This document shows, piece after piece, positions 7,763 through 15,182 of a DNA stretch of 50,831 nucleotides. Where the stretch lies: contig CAMHCS010000003.1 in NCBI GenBank assembly GCA_946183785.1, positions 64,317 through 115,147 of the forward strand, written 5' to 3'. The notes under the pieces are model-generated. The model had not been told where the DNA came from and ran no database searches. It saw nothing but the letters and a program-made list of their open reading frames with translations. The DNA comes from an uncultured Selenomonadales bacterium. GTDB lineage: Bacteria > Bacillota > Negativicutes > Selenomonadales > Selenomonadaceae. The stretch's first letter is position 1. Each line of letters opens with the position of its first letter. The position numbers and the translations under genes were made by a program.

Positions 7763-7791
7763 AGTCACGACTTGAATTATTCAGCGGTTCC
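7763..7791. repeat. Partial MITE end, tandem to copy 1
   Basis: The 29 bases contain GTCACGACTTGAATTATTC and then AGCGGTTCC. They repeat the right end of MITE copy 1 (GTCACGACTTGACTTATTC at 7732-7750) after the TTAG duplication. This looks like the surviving end of a second insertion, or of a tandem duplication cut short. Confidence 0.65.
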
Positions 7792-7794
7792 TAA

Positions 7795-7835
7795 AAAAAT
7801 CCTGCGAGGAACTTCCCCGCAGGATTTTTCTTATA
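7795..7835 (-). terminator. Terminator of the 7843 gene
   Basis: AATCCTGCG and CGCAGGATT form a stem around GGAA/TTCC. On the minus strand it is followed by a run of T (complement of A at 7793-7799), a good intrinsic terminator just after the stop of the 243-aa gene. T5 on the other side makes it potentially bidirectional. Confidence 0.85.
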
Positions 7836-7842
7836 GAGTCAA

Positions 7843-8574
7843 TTACAATTCCGTGCCCGTACCGCCGATTCCTGAGAGCAGTAGGGACGCTGGGAGGCCT
7901 GCGCCGACGACGGACGCTGCAGCGTCGTACTTGCCCTGTGCCATCAAACGCATCTTGCGAACGTGCAGGTTTTCCATCTGCATTTCCATTTTCCGCTGCA
8001 AATAGCGTTCCTCGGATTCCTTGTAAAGCTCCTTCATCCGCTTGCGGCGGTTCGACCAGAAAGCGCCTTCCGACTCTTTGTCAAATTGATTGGACGCGCC
8101 CAGCTTGCTGCCGCCAAAGTTTTTGCTGAACGTGTGGGAAAGGCATCCTTCGCCGCCGTCGAAATCCAGCACCTCATACGCGCCGCAACTCCCCACGCGG
8201 AAGAATGGGTCGGGGTACTGCCGCCCGTCCTTGATGATGTTCATCATCTTTTCCTCGTATTCGGAATCGTCCTTCATGCGATTCCAGCATTTCTCGGAAA
8301 TCTTGATGGCTTGCTCGTCGTAGGGGCGGGTCAGGTGGAACGGGAAGCTGTCGATTTTTCCCCAGATGTACTCTTGATACTCGGTCATCGTCATTTCCGC
8401 CGTCGTTTTCGTTACGGTAACGCTGACGGTTTGCACGCGCGTCCGCACGGAAACCAGCGTTTCCGCAAAACTCATGCCGCCAGACGCTGCCCGCGCTTTT
8501 GCCGAAAGCGTCGGCAGCAGCGTTTTCGTCACGTTCAGCCCATGAGCGGCGCTGAACATTCGTGAATTGTCCAT
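7843..8574 (-). CDS. Hypothetical protein (243 aa), MITE-bracketed pair, second gene
   Basis: I do not recognise this protein. It has no signal peptide. The N-terminal 60 residues are Ser/Thr-rich (for example VRTRVQTVSVTVTKTTAEM). The middle contains an aromatic-rich block (EYIWGKIDSFPF, residues 68-79) and YPDPFFRVGSCGAYEVLDF (about 119-137). Next comes a highly charged, probably coiled helix (RKRMKELYKESEERYLQRK, about 178-196). The last 30 residues are small and hydrophobic (ASVVGAGLPASLLLSGIGG), possibly a membrane-active or surface-hiding tail. The ribosome site AAAGGAG precedes the ATG. It follows the 301-aa gene by 50 bases, and the two are probably one transcript. MITE copies lie on both sides. 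Confidence 0.8.
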   Translation of the reverse strand: MDNSRMFSAAHGLNVTKTLLPTLSAKARAASGGMSFAETLVSVRTRVQTVSVTVTKTTAEMTMTEYQEYIWGKIDSFPFHLTRPYDEQAIKISEKCWNRMKDDSEYEEKMMNIIKDGRQYPDPFFRVGSCGAYEVLDFDGGEGCLSHTFSKNFGGSKLGASNQFDKESEGAFWSNRRKRMKELYKESEERYLQRKMEMQMENLHVRKMRLMAQGKYDAAASVVGAGLPASLLLSGIGGTGTEL

Positions 8575-8624
8575 TGTGATTCGCTCCTTTTCAGGGGCGT
8601 CCGTGCCTGATTTTCTGTCCTAAT

Positions 8625-9530
8625 TTACATACCCATCAGCATCTCAAAAATATCCAACTGTGGTTCCATCCGCACGCCGCCCTCTGCCGTGGGGTCGGGT
8701 ACCGGGACGAGGTGCGGCTTTTTCGTCGTTCGATCCACGACCTTGCCGTCCTTTTTCGTCGTAATGACAATGGAACCGTCGGGCATGAATCTCCTCGTTT
8801 TGACGATTGCCGGAATGGAGGAAGACTGCCGCGTCCAAGTTTCTGTCAGCGCGTTTGCCTGCTTTTGCAAAATCACTTGCTGGATGTATTCCCGTTGCGC
8901 TTGCCGACGCTTGCATTTCTTTTCGCGCTGCGCTTTTTGCGCCGCTTCGATTTGCGCCTTGCGTTCCGGCGTTTCCGTGCCGCCTCCGATATAGTAGACC
9001 GTTCCGTCCTCGTGGATTGCCACGCCGCACGGTTCATAGGTCAGTCCCATCGCCGCGCTTTCGGCCTTCCATTTCGGGAGGTTGTCGAACCAATATTGGA
9101 TTTTCTCTTCGTAATAGCGTGCCGTTTCGCTGTTGGCCGCCATTTCGTCCAGGATGTTCGGCGCAATCACAAGATCGTTGCCGCTCATGCTGCGTCCGAG
9201 GGCGTCCATGCTTTCCTGATCCTTCTTGAAATATTTGGCGGCGACGCGCATCCCGAATTTCGCTTCAAGGTGCCTGGCATAGGCGTCGCTGTCCGCGAAA
9301 GATTCCGGTTCGACGGTCGGCGAAAATCCCGAAAGCGAGCGTAGCAGATCCAACCTGCCCAACGCCGTGTTTTCGGTTTCCAAAGAAGCATTCGTCATCG
9401 TCTGCATGGCTGCCAATACATCCGTAAAGGATTTGCCTCCGACGACGCGCAAAAGATTCCCCGCGCTTTGCGGCATACAGCCCGAAAAAGCGCGCACTGC
9501 TCCCGCATTGTTTTCAACGGTGTTCTGCAT
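8625..9530 (-). CDS. Hypothetical protein (301 aa), MITE-bracketed pair, first gene
   Basis: A soluble-looking protein of uncertain family. The ATG at 9530 follows AAGGAG closely. The central part (GNDLVIAPNILDEMAANSET about residue 120, then RYYEEKIQYW) resembles the conserved IAPN...LEKMA block of a Firmicutes protein family of unknown function (possibly DUF6033), recalled from memory and not checked. A second half has EDGTVYYIGGGTET and a very basic helix (KAQREKKCKRRQAQREYIQQ). The C-terminus is proline-rich and ends MLMGM. No catalytic motif is evident. A MITE copy sits 57 bases upstream, within the promoter region, and a hairpin at 9542-9569 lies just before the ribosome site. Confidence 0.8.
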   Translation of the reverse strand: MQNTVENNAGAVRAFSGCMPQSAGNLLRVVGGKSFTDVLAAMQTMTNASLETENTALGRLDLLRSLSGFSPTVEPESFADSDAYARHLEAKFGMRVAAKYFKKDQESMDALGRSMSGNDLVIAPNILDEMAANSETARYYEEKIQYWFDNLPKWKAESAAMGLTYEPCGVAIHEDGTVYYIGGGTETPERKAQIEAAQKAQREKKCKRRQAQREYIQQVILQKQANALTETWTRQSSSIPAIVKTRRFMPDGSIVITTKKDGKVVDRTTKKPHLVPVPDPTAEGGVRMEPQLDIFEMLMGM

Positions 9531-9541
9531 ATTCTCCTTTC

Positions 9542-9569
9542 CGCGGCTTCTCAATCGCTCAAAGCCGCG
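9542..9569 (-). promoter_or_regulatory. Leader hairpin before the 301-aa gene
   Basis: CGCGGCTT (9542-9549) and AAGCCGCG (9562-9569) form a perfect 8-bp stem. In the minus-strand transcript it ends a few bases before the AAGGAG ribosome site. It has no T-tract, so it is not a terminator. It may stabilise the mRNA or affect initiation. Confidence 0.4.
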
Positions 9570-9587
9570 CCGCTTTCCTTCGTTCAA

Positions 9588-9750
9588 GGAAGCAATGAAT
9601 AAGTCAGTGCGTGATCCTGGCGAAGGATTTTTTCGTCAGGCAAGGAAAAGTGCTCGAAGTCGTAGCCGCAGAGCTACGTCGAGAGCACTTTGACACAGCA
9701 TGGCGGAAAAAGACTCGTCAGGGGCGCGGGCAGACTTGTTCAGTGCTTCC
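9588..9750 (+). mobile_element. MITE copy 2 (163 bp foldback element)
   Basis: It starts GGAAGCAATGAATAAGTC and ends GACTTGTTCAGTGCTTCC. The interior shares long identical stretches with the copy at 32239, such as TTTTTTCGTCAGGCAAGG followed by AAAAGTGCTCGAAGTCGTAG. Flanks are TCAA on the left and GCAA on the right, so any target duplication has decayed. It has no coding capacity and forms a long hairpin. It lies directly upstream of the 301-aa hypothetical gene. Confidence 0.8.
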
Positions 9751-9881
9751 GCAAGACCAAGCGGCATCGTTGTTTTTTCGGCTGACATTTTTTAACGTAC
9801 AATCATAGACATCACCTCTTAATCTTGTTATCGTAAAATTGTCGGAAAACTTAATAGGCAAAATGAACTTTTCGCTTTTTG

Positions 9882-9910
9882 TTGCGGAGCAGGCGGGTTA
9901 AAGATATAAT
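9882..9910 (+). promoter_or_regulatory. Promoter of the Uma2-like gene (duplicated promoter type)
   Basis: TTGCGG (9882-9887), 17 bases and TATAAT (9905-9910). The stretch TTGCGGAGCAGGCGGGTTA is almost identical to the leuB promoter at 10853, including the spacer. Confidence 0.75.
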
Positions 9911-9955
9911 TAGAGAAAAGACTATGCGCGTTTTGAAAAACAAGGAGCGAAAGAC

Positions 9956-10531
9956 ATGAATAGCACCTCGATCTATCAGGACGATCACACCATTATCGAG
10001 AAAATCAACGGGCAGGAAGTCCTTATGTCGCCGCGCCCGGCTACAAGGCACAGCCGCGCCGCTGGACGTATCTATGGCATTTTCTTTCAATTTTTGAGAA
10101 AGAAACGCTGTGAGGCGTTTTTTGAGCATGAAGTTCATCTTGACGACGAAAATGTTTTTGTCCCTGATGTGCTGATTATTTGTGACAAAAAAAAGATAAA
10201 AGCAAATTGGATCGACGGCGCACCGGATTTAGTCGTGGAAGTCCTTTCCCCGTCCACCACAATCAATGACAGAGGCATCAAAAAAGACGTCTACGAAAGA
10301 GCAGGAGTTAAGGAATATTGGATCGTGGATCCCATCGCCAAGTCCATAGAGGTTCACTATTTGAAAGACGGGCGGCTTGTGCTCGACCATGTGTATATGA
10401 TTTTCCCACCGGAAGAATGGGAGCGCATGACGGAAGAGCAACGCGCCGCCGCCCGACTGTCCGTAAAGGTTTCCCTCTACGACGATTTGCTTGTGGACGT
10501 GCGGGAAGTGTTTGAGGATATAGACGTATAA
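9956..10531 (+). CDS. Uma2 family (DUF820) endonuclease-like protein
   Basis: A 191-residue protein of the Uma2/DUF820 family, which has a PD-(D/E)XK nuclease fold. The conserved parts are visible: a start with NGQEVLMSPRPATRHS (about residues 18-33), EHEVHLDDENVFVPDVLIIC (about 58-77, containing the PD motif), then PDLVVEVLSPST (ExK-type strand, about 89-100), the lysine-bearing DRGIKKDVYERAGVKEYWIV, and a DP turn. Family members are common in bacteria, often in accessory loci, and their natural role is unclear. The ATG follows AAGGAG by eight bases. A strong promoter precedes it and a terminator follows, so the gene is a single transcription unit. Confidence 0.88.
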   Translation: MNSTSIYQDDHTIIEKINGQEVLMSPRPATRHSRAAGRIYGIFFQFLRKKRCEAFFEHEVHLDDENVFVPDVLIICDKKKIKANWIDGAPDLVVEVLSPSTTINDRGIKKDVYERAGVKEYWIVDPIAKSIEVHYLKDGRLVLDHVYMIFPPEEWERMTEEQRAAARLSVKVSLYDDLLVDVREVFEDIDV

Positions 10532-10561
10532 TATTGCCGCGTTAAAATGGGGATGTTTCAA

Positions 10562-10597
10562 AAAATTGGAGTCAAAAATTTGTACTCCAATTTTTTT
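10562..10597 (+). terminator. Terminator of the Uma2-like gene
   Basis: AAAATTGGAGT (10562-10572) pairs perfectly with ACTCCAATTTT (10584-10594), then T continues to 10597. It begins 30 bases after the stop. Confidence 0.88.
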
Positions 10598-10676
10598 ACG
10601 GCAAAAACGTATCCGAAAAAATCACATGCAAGACAAGGATTTCACGATTTGACAGAAAATTTCTTGATTACAAAAT

Positions 10677-10722
10677 GGGACTGCCGCAAGAAGAAATAAT
10701 CTTCCTGCGACAGTCCCGTTTT
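10677..10722 (+). terminator. Second hairpin terminator in the Uma2-leuB gap
   Basis: GGGACTG and CAGTCCC form the base of a longer, slightly bulged stem (10677-10693 with 10701-10717), followed by GTTTT. No gene was found between it and the previous terminator, so it may be left over from a lost gene. Confidence 0.65.
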
Positions 10723-10730
10723 GCCGCAAT

Positions 10731-10766
10731 AAAAAACGCCGTCCGAAGATGGTTCCGGACGGCGTT
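10731..10766 (-). terminator. Minus-strand hairpin terminator in the Uma2-leuB gap
   Basis: ACGCCGTCCG (10736-10745) pairs with CGGACGGCGT (10756-10765). On the minus strand it is followed by T6 (complement of A at 10731-10736). No minus-strand gene ends here. It may shield the upstream gene from antisense transcription, or be a relic. Confidence 0.65.
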
Positions 10767-10852
10767 GGGGTGTTACTTTACGCGTTTGCAATGTGCAATT
10801 CTTTCATGAATGCAAAATTATCTGAAATTATCCAAAATTTTCCGTATCGGTT

Positions 10853-10881
10853 GCGGAGCGGGCGGGTTATGCGTATAATAG
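10853..10881 (+). promoter_or_regulatory. leuB promoter (duplicated promoter type)
   Basis: TTGCGG (10853-10858), 17 bases and TATAAT (10876-10881). The transcript would start about 20 bases before the leuB ribosome site (AAAGGAG), leaving no room for an attenuator or T-box leader. Confidence 0.8.
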
Positions 10882-10911
10882 TAAAGAATTGTTTGTAAAG
10901 GAGCATCGGCA

Positions 10912-11979
10912 ATGACGAAGAAAATCACGGTGATTCCCGGCGACGGGATTGGCAAGGAAATTACGGAGGCGGCGGTGGCCGTTTTGAAGAAAGCGGACGG
11001 GAAGTTCGGGCTTTCCCTCGAATATGATTATCACGACGCGGGCGGCACGGCTTACGACAAATTCGGTACGCCTTTGCCCGAAGAAACACTCGCGGCGGCG
11101 AAGGCGTCGGACGGCGTATTGTTCGGCGCGGTGGGCGGCGACAAATGGGATTCGGTGGAGCCGACGCTCCGCCCGGAAAAAGCGATTCTCGGACTTCGGA
11201 AAGGGCTCGGCCTGTACGCGAATCTTCGCCCCGTAAAGGTGGCGGACGCGCTGGTGCAGTATTCGCCGCTGAAGCCGGAGCTGGTCAAGGGCGTCGATCT
11301 CGTGATCGTGCGCGAATTGATCGGCGGCATTTATTTCGGCGACCGCTGCGAGTCGGAGATGAAAGACGGCGCGGAACGCGCCTGGGACCTCGAGAATTAT
11401 TCGGTGCCGGAGGTGGACCGCATCGCGCGTCTGGCCTTTGAGACGGCGAAGCTGCGGCGCGGCAAGGTCACATCGGTGGACAAGTCGAACGTGCTGGCGA
11501 CGTCGCGGCTCTGGCGGCGCACGGTGGAAAAGGTGCATGAGGACTATAAGGACGTTACGCTCGACCATCTCTATGTGGACAACTGCGCGATGCAGCTTGC
11601 GGTGCGGCCGACACAGTTCGATGTGATCTGCACGGGGAATCTCTTCGGCGACATTCTGAGCGACGAGGCGGCGGTCATTGGCGGTTCGATCGGCATGATG
11701 CCCAGCGCGAGCATCGGCGAGGAGACGAGCCTGTTCGAGCCGATCCATGGCTCCGCGCCGGATATCGCCGGAAAGGGCATCGCGAATCCGATCGGCACGA
11801 TCCTTTCCGCTGCGATGCTGCTCCGTTATTCGCTGAAGGAGGAAAAAGCAGCGAAGGCAGTGGAGGATGCCTGCTCCAAGACGCTTGAGGACGGCTATCG
11901 CACGCCAGATCTTTGGGCGGAAGGCTTCAAAAAAGCGAACACGGAAAGTATGACGCAGGCGATTCTCGATCGGCTGTAA
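10912..11979 (+). CDS. leuB: 3-Isopropylmalate dehydrogenase
   Basis: A 355-residue NAD-dependent decarboxylating dehydrogenase. It converts 3-isopropylmalate to 2-oxoisocaproate (leucine biosynthesis, cytosol). Signature features: VIPGDGIGKEITEAA at the N-terminus, LGLYANLRPVK with substrate-binding arginines (about residue 100), VRELIGGIYFGDR (about 135), the DKSNVL motif (about 190), and DNCAMQLAVRPTQFDVICTGN followed by LFGDILSDEAA with the metal-binding aspartates. The NAD-binding HGSAPDIAGKGIANP lies near residue 283. Length is normal. leuA and leuCD are not adjacent. ilvB lies two genes downstream, so branched-chain synthesis genes are partly clustered. The ATG follows AAAGGAG by eight bases. 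Confidence 0.97.
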   Translation: MTKKITVIPGDGIGKEITEAAVAVLKKADGKFGLSLEYDYHDAGGTAYDKFGTPLPEETLAAAKASDGVLFGAVGGDKWDSVEPTLRPEKAILGLRKGLGLYANLRPVKVADALVQYSPLKPELVKGVDLVIVRELIGGIYFGDRCESEMKDGAERAWDLENYSVPEVDRIARLAFETAKLRRGKVTSVDKSNVLATSRLWRRTVEKVHEDYKDVTLDHLYVDNCAMQLAVRPTQFDVICTGNLFGDILSDEAAVIGGSIGMMPSASIGEETSLFEPIHGSAPDIAGKGIANPIGTILSAAMLLRYSLKEEKAAKAVEDACSKTLEDGYRTPDLWAEGFKKANTESMTQAILDRL

Positions 11980-12012
11980 TGGGTAGTGCGATAAACGATA
12001 GGGAGGATACGT

Positions 12013-12297
12013 ATGTTTTGTCCAAATTGCGGCAGGGAGCTTTACCCTGGGGAGACTATTTGCTCCGCCTGTTCCACGGCGTTTACTTCGCAGTACAAGC
12101 GCGACACGGTGATGCTGCTTTGTATTATCGGTTTTCTTGGGCTTTCCGGGCTTCATCGTTTCTATGTCGGGCGATGGAAAGGCGGCGTGCTGTTTCTCTT
12201 GACCGGCGGTCTTTTTGGCATCGGCACGATTTTCGATTTGGTCAAGATTTGCCAGAACAAATTTGAGGATGAAGACGGGCTGCTGATTCGCTCGTAA
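12013..12297 (+). CDS. TM2-domain membrane protein with N-terminal zinc ribbon
   Basis: A 94-residue protein. Residues 3-20 hold a CPNCGRELYPGETICSAC zinc ribbon (two CxxC pairs). Two transmembrane helices form a TM2 domain: MLLCIIGFLGLSGLHRFYVG, then a turn with RWKGG, then VLFLLTGGLFGIGTIFDLVK. The family is widespread and without a known function; members sit in the cytoplasmic membrane with a short loop. It lies between leuB and ilvB on the same strand with short gaps and ribosome site AGGGAGG, so it is probably in the same transcript. Confidence 0.88.
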   Translation: MFCPNCGRELYPGETICSACSTAFTSQYKRDTVMLLCIIGFLGLSGLHRFYVGRWKGGVLFLLTGGLFGIGTIFDLVKICQNKFEDEDGLLIRS

Positions 12298-12320
12298 TCG
12301 GTAGGAAAGGGGAAAGCGAT

Positions 12321-13982
12321 ATGAAAGGCGCGCAGGCGGTTGTCGAGTGTTTGGCGGAGCAGGGGATTGACACAGTCTTCGGCTATCCGGGCGGTATGAT
12401 TTTACCGCTGTATGACGCGCTTCGAGACGATAAACGCATCCGAAATATCCTCGTGACGCACGAGCAGAATGCGGCGCACGCGGCGGACGGCTACGCCCGC
12501 GCCAGCGGAAAGGTCGGCGTCTGCATCGCGACGTCAGGACCGGGTGCTACGAATCTCGTCACGGGCATTGCGACGGCGTTCATGGACTCAATTCCGATGG
12601 TGGCGATCACCGGGCAGGTGGACACTGCGCTGTTGGGGCGCGACGCGTTCCAGGAGACGGACATCGTCGGCGTGACCATGCCGATTACGAAACACAATTA
12701 CAAGATCAAGGATCCAAAGCAGCTCGTGCCTGCCGTTCGTAAGGCTTTCGCAATCGCGCGGGCGGGGCGTCCCGGACCCGTGCTGATCGACGTGCCGCGA
12801 AACGTGTTTTTCGCCGAGGTAAATTACGCGCCGGAAGAGCCGAAGAAGAAGCATCATCATAAGCCCGACGCGGATTTTTTGATTTGCGCGGCCGAGGCGG
12901 AGGACGTAATGCTCCACGCGAAGCGCCCCGTGGTCATCGCGGGCGGCGGCGTCATTTCCGCCAACGCGTCGAAGGAATTCCGCAAGTTCGTCGAGAAATA
13001 TCATTTTCCCGTTGCGGAAACGCTGATGGGCATCGGTGCGTTGCCCCATTCGCATCCGCAGCTTCTCGGCTTTGCGGGCATGCACGGCAAGAAGGCGGCG
13101 AACAACGCGATTGCGGCGGCGGACCTGATCATCGCAGTGGGCAGTCGTTTCGCCGACAGGCAGACGGGCAGCCTTGACAAGTATACGAAGAATACTAAAT
13201 TTATCCATATCGACATCGACCCCGCCGAGATCGACAAGAATATTGCCAGCGCCATCGGCCTTGCGGGCGATATGAAGACGATTCTTGATCTTTTGATGAA
13301 GCGCAAGCCCCTGACGAATCTCGACTCGTGGTGGGAGCGCATCGAGGATTGGCGCGATGAGTATGCTTACGATTACAACGTGACGCGGCTGACGCTGCCC
13401 TGGGCGCTGCACCATGTAGCGAGAGCGACAGCTGGAAAGCCTTTCGCTTTCGCGACGGACGTGGGTCAGCACCAGATGTGGTGCGCGCTTCATCTTCATA
13501 TCGACGAACCGCGCACATGGCTGACCTCGGGCGGTCTCGGCACGATGGGATTTGGGCTTCCGGCGGCGGAAGGCGCGCAGCTTGCTTTCGGCAAATCCCG
13601 GCGTGTGATTCACGTCGCGGGCGACGGCGGCATCAAGATGACGGGCAGCGAATATTACACGATTGCTCGGCTCGGACTGCCGGTGATTTCGCTGATCGTG
13701 GACAACACGAGCCTCGGCATGATCCGCCAGCTGCAAAAGGTCTTTTACGACGAGCGCTATACGGCCTGCGAGTTCGACTATCCGATGGATTACGTCGGCT
13801 ACGCGAAAAGCTTTGGCATCGAGGCGGAAGAAGTCTCGACGCCGGACGATTTCGCGGCGGCCTTCGACAAGGCGCTTGCCGCAAACGGCCCGCGGGTTAT
13901 CGTGCTGCATATCCACAGGAGTTTCGTCGAGCCGATGACGAAGGGCGGAGCGCGGATAAACGAGTTTGTAGATTTTAAGTAA
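12321..13982 (+). CDS. ilvB: Acetolactate synthase, large (catalytic) subunit
   Basis: A 553-residue thiamine-diphosphate enzyme. It condenses two pyruvates to acetolactate (valine/leucine) or pyruvate plus 2-oxobutyrate (isoleucine). The N-terminal domain has VFGYPGGMILPLYDAL and the catalytic glutamate in THEQNAAHAADGYARA (about residue 48), then TSGPGATNLVTGIATA and GRPGPVLIDVPRNV. The middle domain is the FAD-binding-like region. The C-terminal domain has GLGTMGFGLPAAEGAQ and the ThDP/Mg motif beginning GDGGIKMTGSEYY and ending IVDNTSLGMIRQLQ. No regulatory ilvN gene is adjacent. The HHH-rich linker at about residue 176 is unusual. The ribosome site is AGGAAAGGGG. Confidence 0.95.
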   Translation: MKGAQAVVECLAEQGIDTVFGYPGGMILPLYDALRDDKRIRNILVTHEQNAAHAADGYARASGKVGVCIATSGPGATNLVTGIATAFMDSIPMVAITGQVDTALLGRDAFQETDIVGVTMPITKHNYKIKDPKQLVPAVRKAFAIARAGRPGPVLIDVPRNVFFAEVNYAPEEPKKKHHHKPDADFLICAAEAEDVMLHAKRPVVIAGGGVISANASKEFRKFVEKYHFPVAETLMGIGALPHSHPQLLGFAGMHGKKAANNAIAAADLIIAVGSRFADRQTGSLDKYTKNTKFIHIDIDPAEIDKNIASAIGLAGDMKTILDLLMKRKPLTNLDSWWERIEDWRDEYAYDYNVTRLTLPWALHHVARATAGKPFAFATDVGQHQMWCALHLHIDEPRTWLTSGGLGTMGFGLPAAEGAQLAFGKSRRVIHVAGDGGIKMTGSEYYTIARLGLPVISLIVDNTSLGMIRQLQKVFYDERYTACEFDYPMDYVGYAKSFGIEAEEVSTPDDFAAAFDKALAANGPRVIVLHIHRSFVEPMTKGGARINEFVDFK

Positions 13983-13996
13983 GTGGGGCGATAGGA

Positions 13997-14569
13997 GTGC
14001 TTCAGGTTTATACGGGCGCAGGCAAAGGAAAGACGACAGCGGCCATCGGCCTTTTGGTCCGCGCCGTCGGCGCGGGCATGCGCGTCTATATGATGCAGTT
14101 CATGAAAGGGCTTGCCTACAGTGAGCAGGACGTCCTGCGCGGCTTCGCGCCGCGCGTCGTGCTCTCGACCACGGGTAAGCCTTTTTTCGTCGCGCAGGAA
14201 GGAATGCTTTCAGAGGAAGAACGTAAGGCGTGGGGCGACGGCGTCGTGGTGTTCGAGCCGGGCAAGCCGCCGCAGGATTATGTGGAAATGATCGCGGCGG
14301 GCTTCGACGAGGCGGCGAGGGAAATCAAGTCGGGCAAATACGGTCTTGCAATCCTCGACGAAGTGAATGTCGCGCTTTTTTTCGGGCTTCTCGACCAGGA
14401 ACGGGTGGAGCGTCTTTTTGACAACGCGCCGAAGAAAACGGAACTGGTACTGACGGGAAGGAATGCGCCGGAATGGCTCATGGAACGCGCCGACCTCGTG
14501 ACGGAAATGCGCGAAGTCAAGCATTACTATCAAAAGGGCGTCGAGGCGCGCAAGGGAATTGAGAATTAA
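13997..14569 (+). CDS. Corrinoid adenosyltransferase (BtuR/CobO-like)
   Basis: A 190-residue P-loop protein of the CobA/CobO/BtuR family. This family transfers the adenosyl group of ATP to cob(I)alamin to make adenosylcobalamin. The Walker A sequence GAGKGKTTAAIGL begins at residue 7, MMQFMKG is near 33, and AILDEVNVALFFGLLD (about 117-132) is the typical DE strand. TELVLTGRNAPEWLMERADLVTEM follows in the expected place. The start is a GTG, with AGGA overlapping it slightly and GGGGCGATAGG just upstream. It sits between ilvB and comEA on the same strand. No other cobalamin genes are nearby. Confidence 0.88.
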   Translation: MLQVYTGAGKGKTTAAIGLLVRAVGAGMRVYMMQFMKGLAYSEQDVLRGFAPRVVLSTTGKPFFVAQEGMLSEEERKAWGDGVVVFEPGKPPQDYVEMIAAGFDEAAREIKSGKYGLAILDEVNVALFFGLLDQERVERLFDNAPKKTELVLTGRNAPEWLMERADLVTEMREVKHYYQKGVEARKGIEN

Positions 14570-14633
14570 GAGTGAAGCGTGGAGTGAATAGACACGGCCT
14601 GTTATTTTGTTTTTTGATGGGAGGAGAAGTGTG

Positions 14634-15182
14634 ATGCCGATGTTTCGGCGGCCTGTGCTGGTGTTGGCGGCGATTGCGCTGGCGGTGCTCTTTGCGGGCG
14701 CGATGCTGTTTCATGATACGGAGGAGGCGGTGCCGCTGGACGCGGGCGTTCGCCCTGCGGAAGAACAGCAGATTACCGTCTATGTCAGCGGCGCTGTGGC
14801 AAAACCGGGCGTCGTCGCGATGAAGAAAACGGAACGCGTGGAGCAGGCAATCGCCGTTTGCGGCGGTCCGCTTCCGCAAGCTGACATTTCGGGCGTGAAT
14901 CTTGCCCAACCGTTGAAGGATGGAATGCAGATCCGCGTGCCGGAACGCGCCGACGCGGGCGGCAGTGCGGCGTATATGGCGTATACCGACGGGAAAATTC
15001 ATATCAACACGGCGGACGAAAAGAAACTGGACGAGCTGCCGGGCGTCGGCCCGCTTATGGCAAAGCGAATCGTCGAATACAGAAACGAGCACGGGCCGTT
15101 TGCGTCCGTGGACGATTTGGCTAAAGTGCGCGGGATTGGTGCGGAAAAACTGGCAAAGATACGGGAAAAGGCGGATCTGTGA
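14634..15182 (+). CDS. comEA: ComEA, DNA-binding competence protein
   Basis: A 182-residue membrane-anchored DNA receptor for natural transformation. An N-terminal transmembrane helix (PVLVLAAIALAVLFAGAMLF) is followed by a SLBB domain (ITVYVSGAVAKPGVVAM, about residues 46-62). The C-terminus has a double helix-hairpin-helix DNA-binding domain (HINTADEKKLDELPGVGPLM, then AKRIVEYRNEHGPFASVDDL). The start ATG at 14634 is chosen because GGGAGGAG lies about nine bases before it. The stop overlaps the comEC start (GTGA), as expected for a com operon. Confidence 0.93.
   Translation: MPMFRRPVLVLAAIALAVLFAGAMLFHDTEEAVPLDAGVRPAEEQQITVYVSGAVAKPGVVAMKKTERVEQAIAVCGGPLPQADISGVNLAQPLKDGMQIRVPERADAGGSAAYMAYTDGKIHINTADEKKLDELPGVGPLMAKRIVEYRNEHGPFASVDDLAKVRGIGAEKLAKIREKADL

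Noticed and set aside
9588..9750. MITE copies read as CRISPR or tandem repeats
   Set aside because: Copies are single, far apart, palindromic over their whole length and flanked by target duplications, so they are mobile elements.
12588..13916. Open frame of 442 codons on the minus strand
   Set aside because: Antisense to ilvB; no homology pattern visible.
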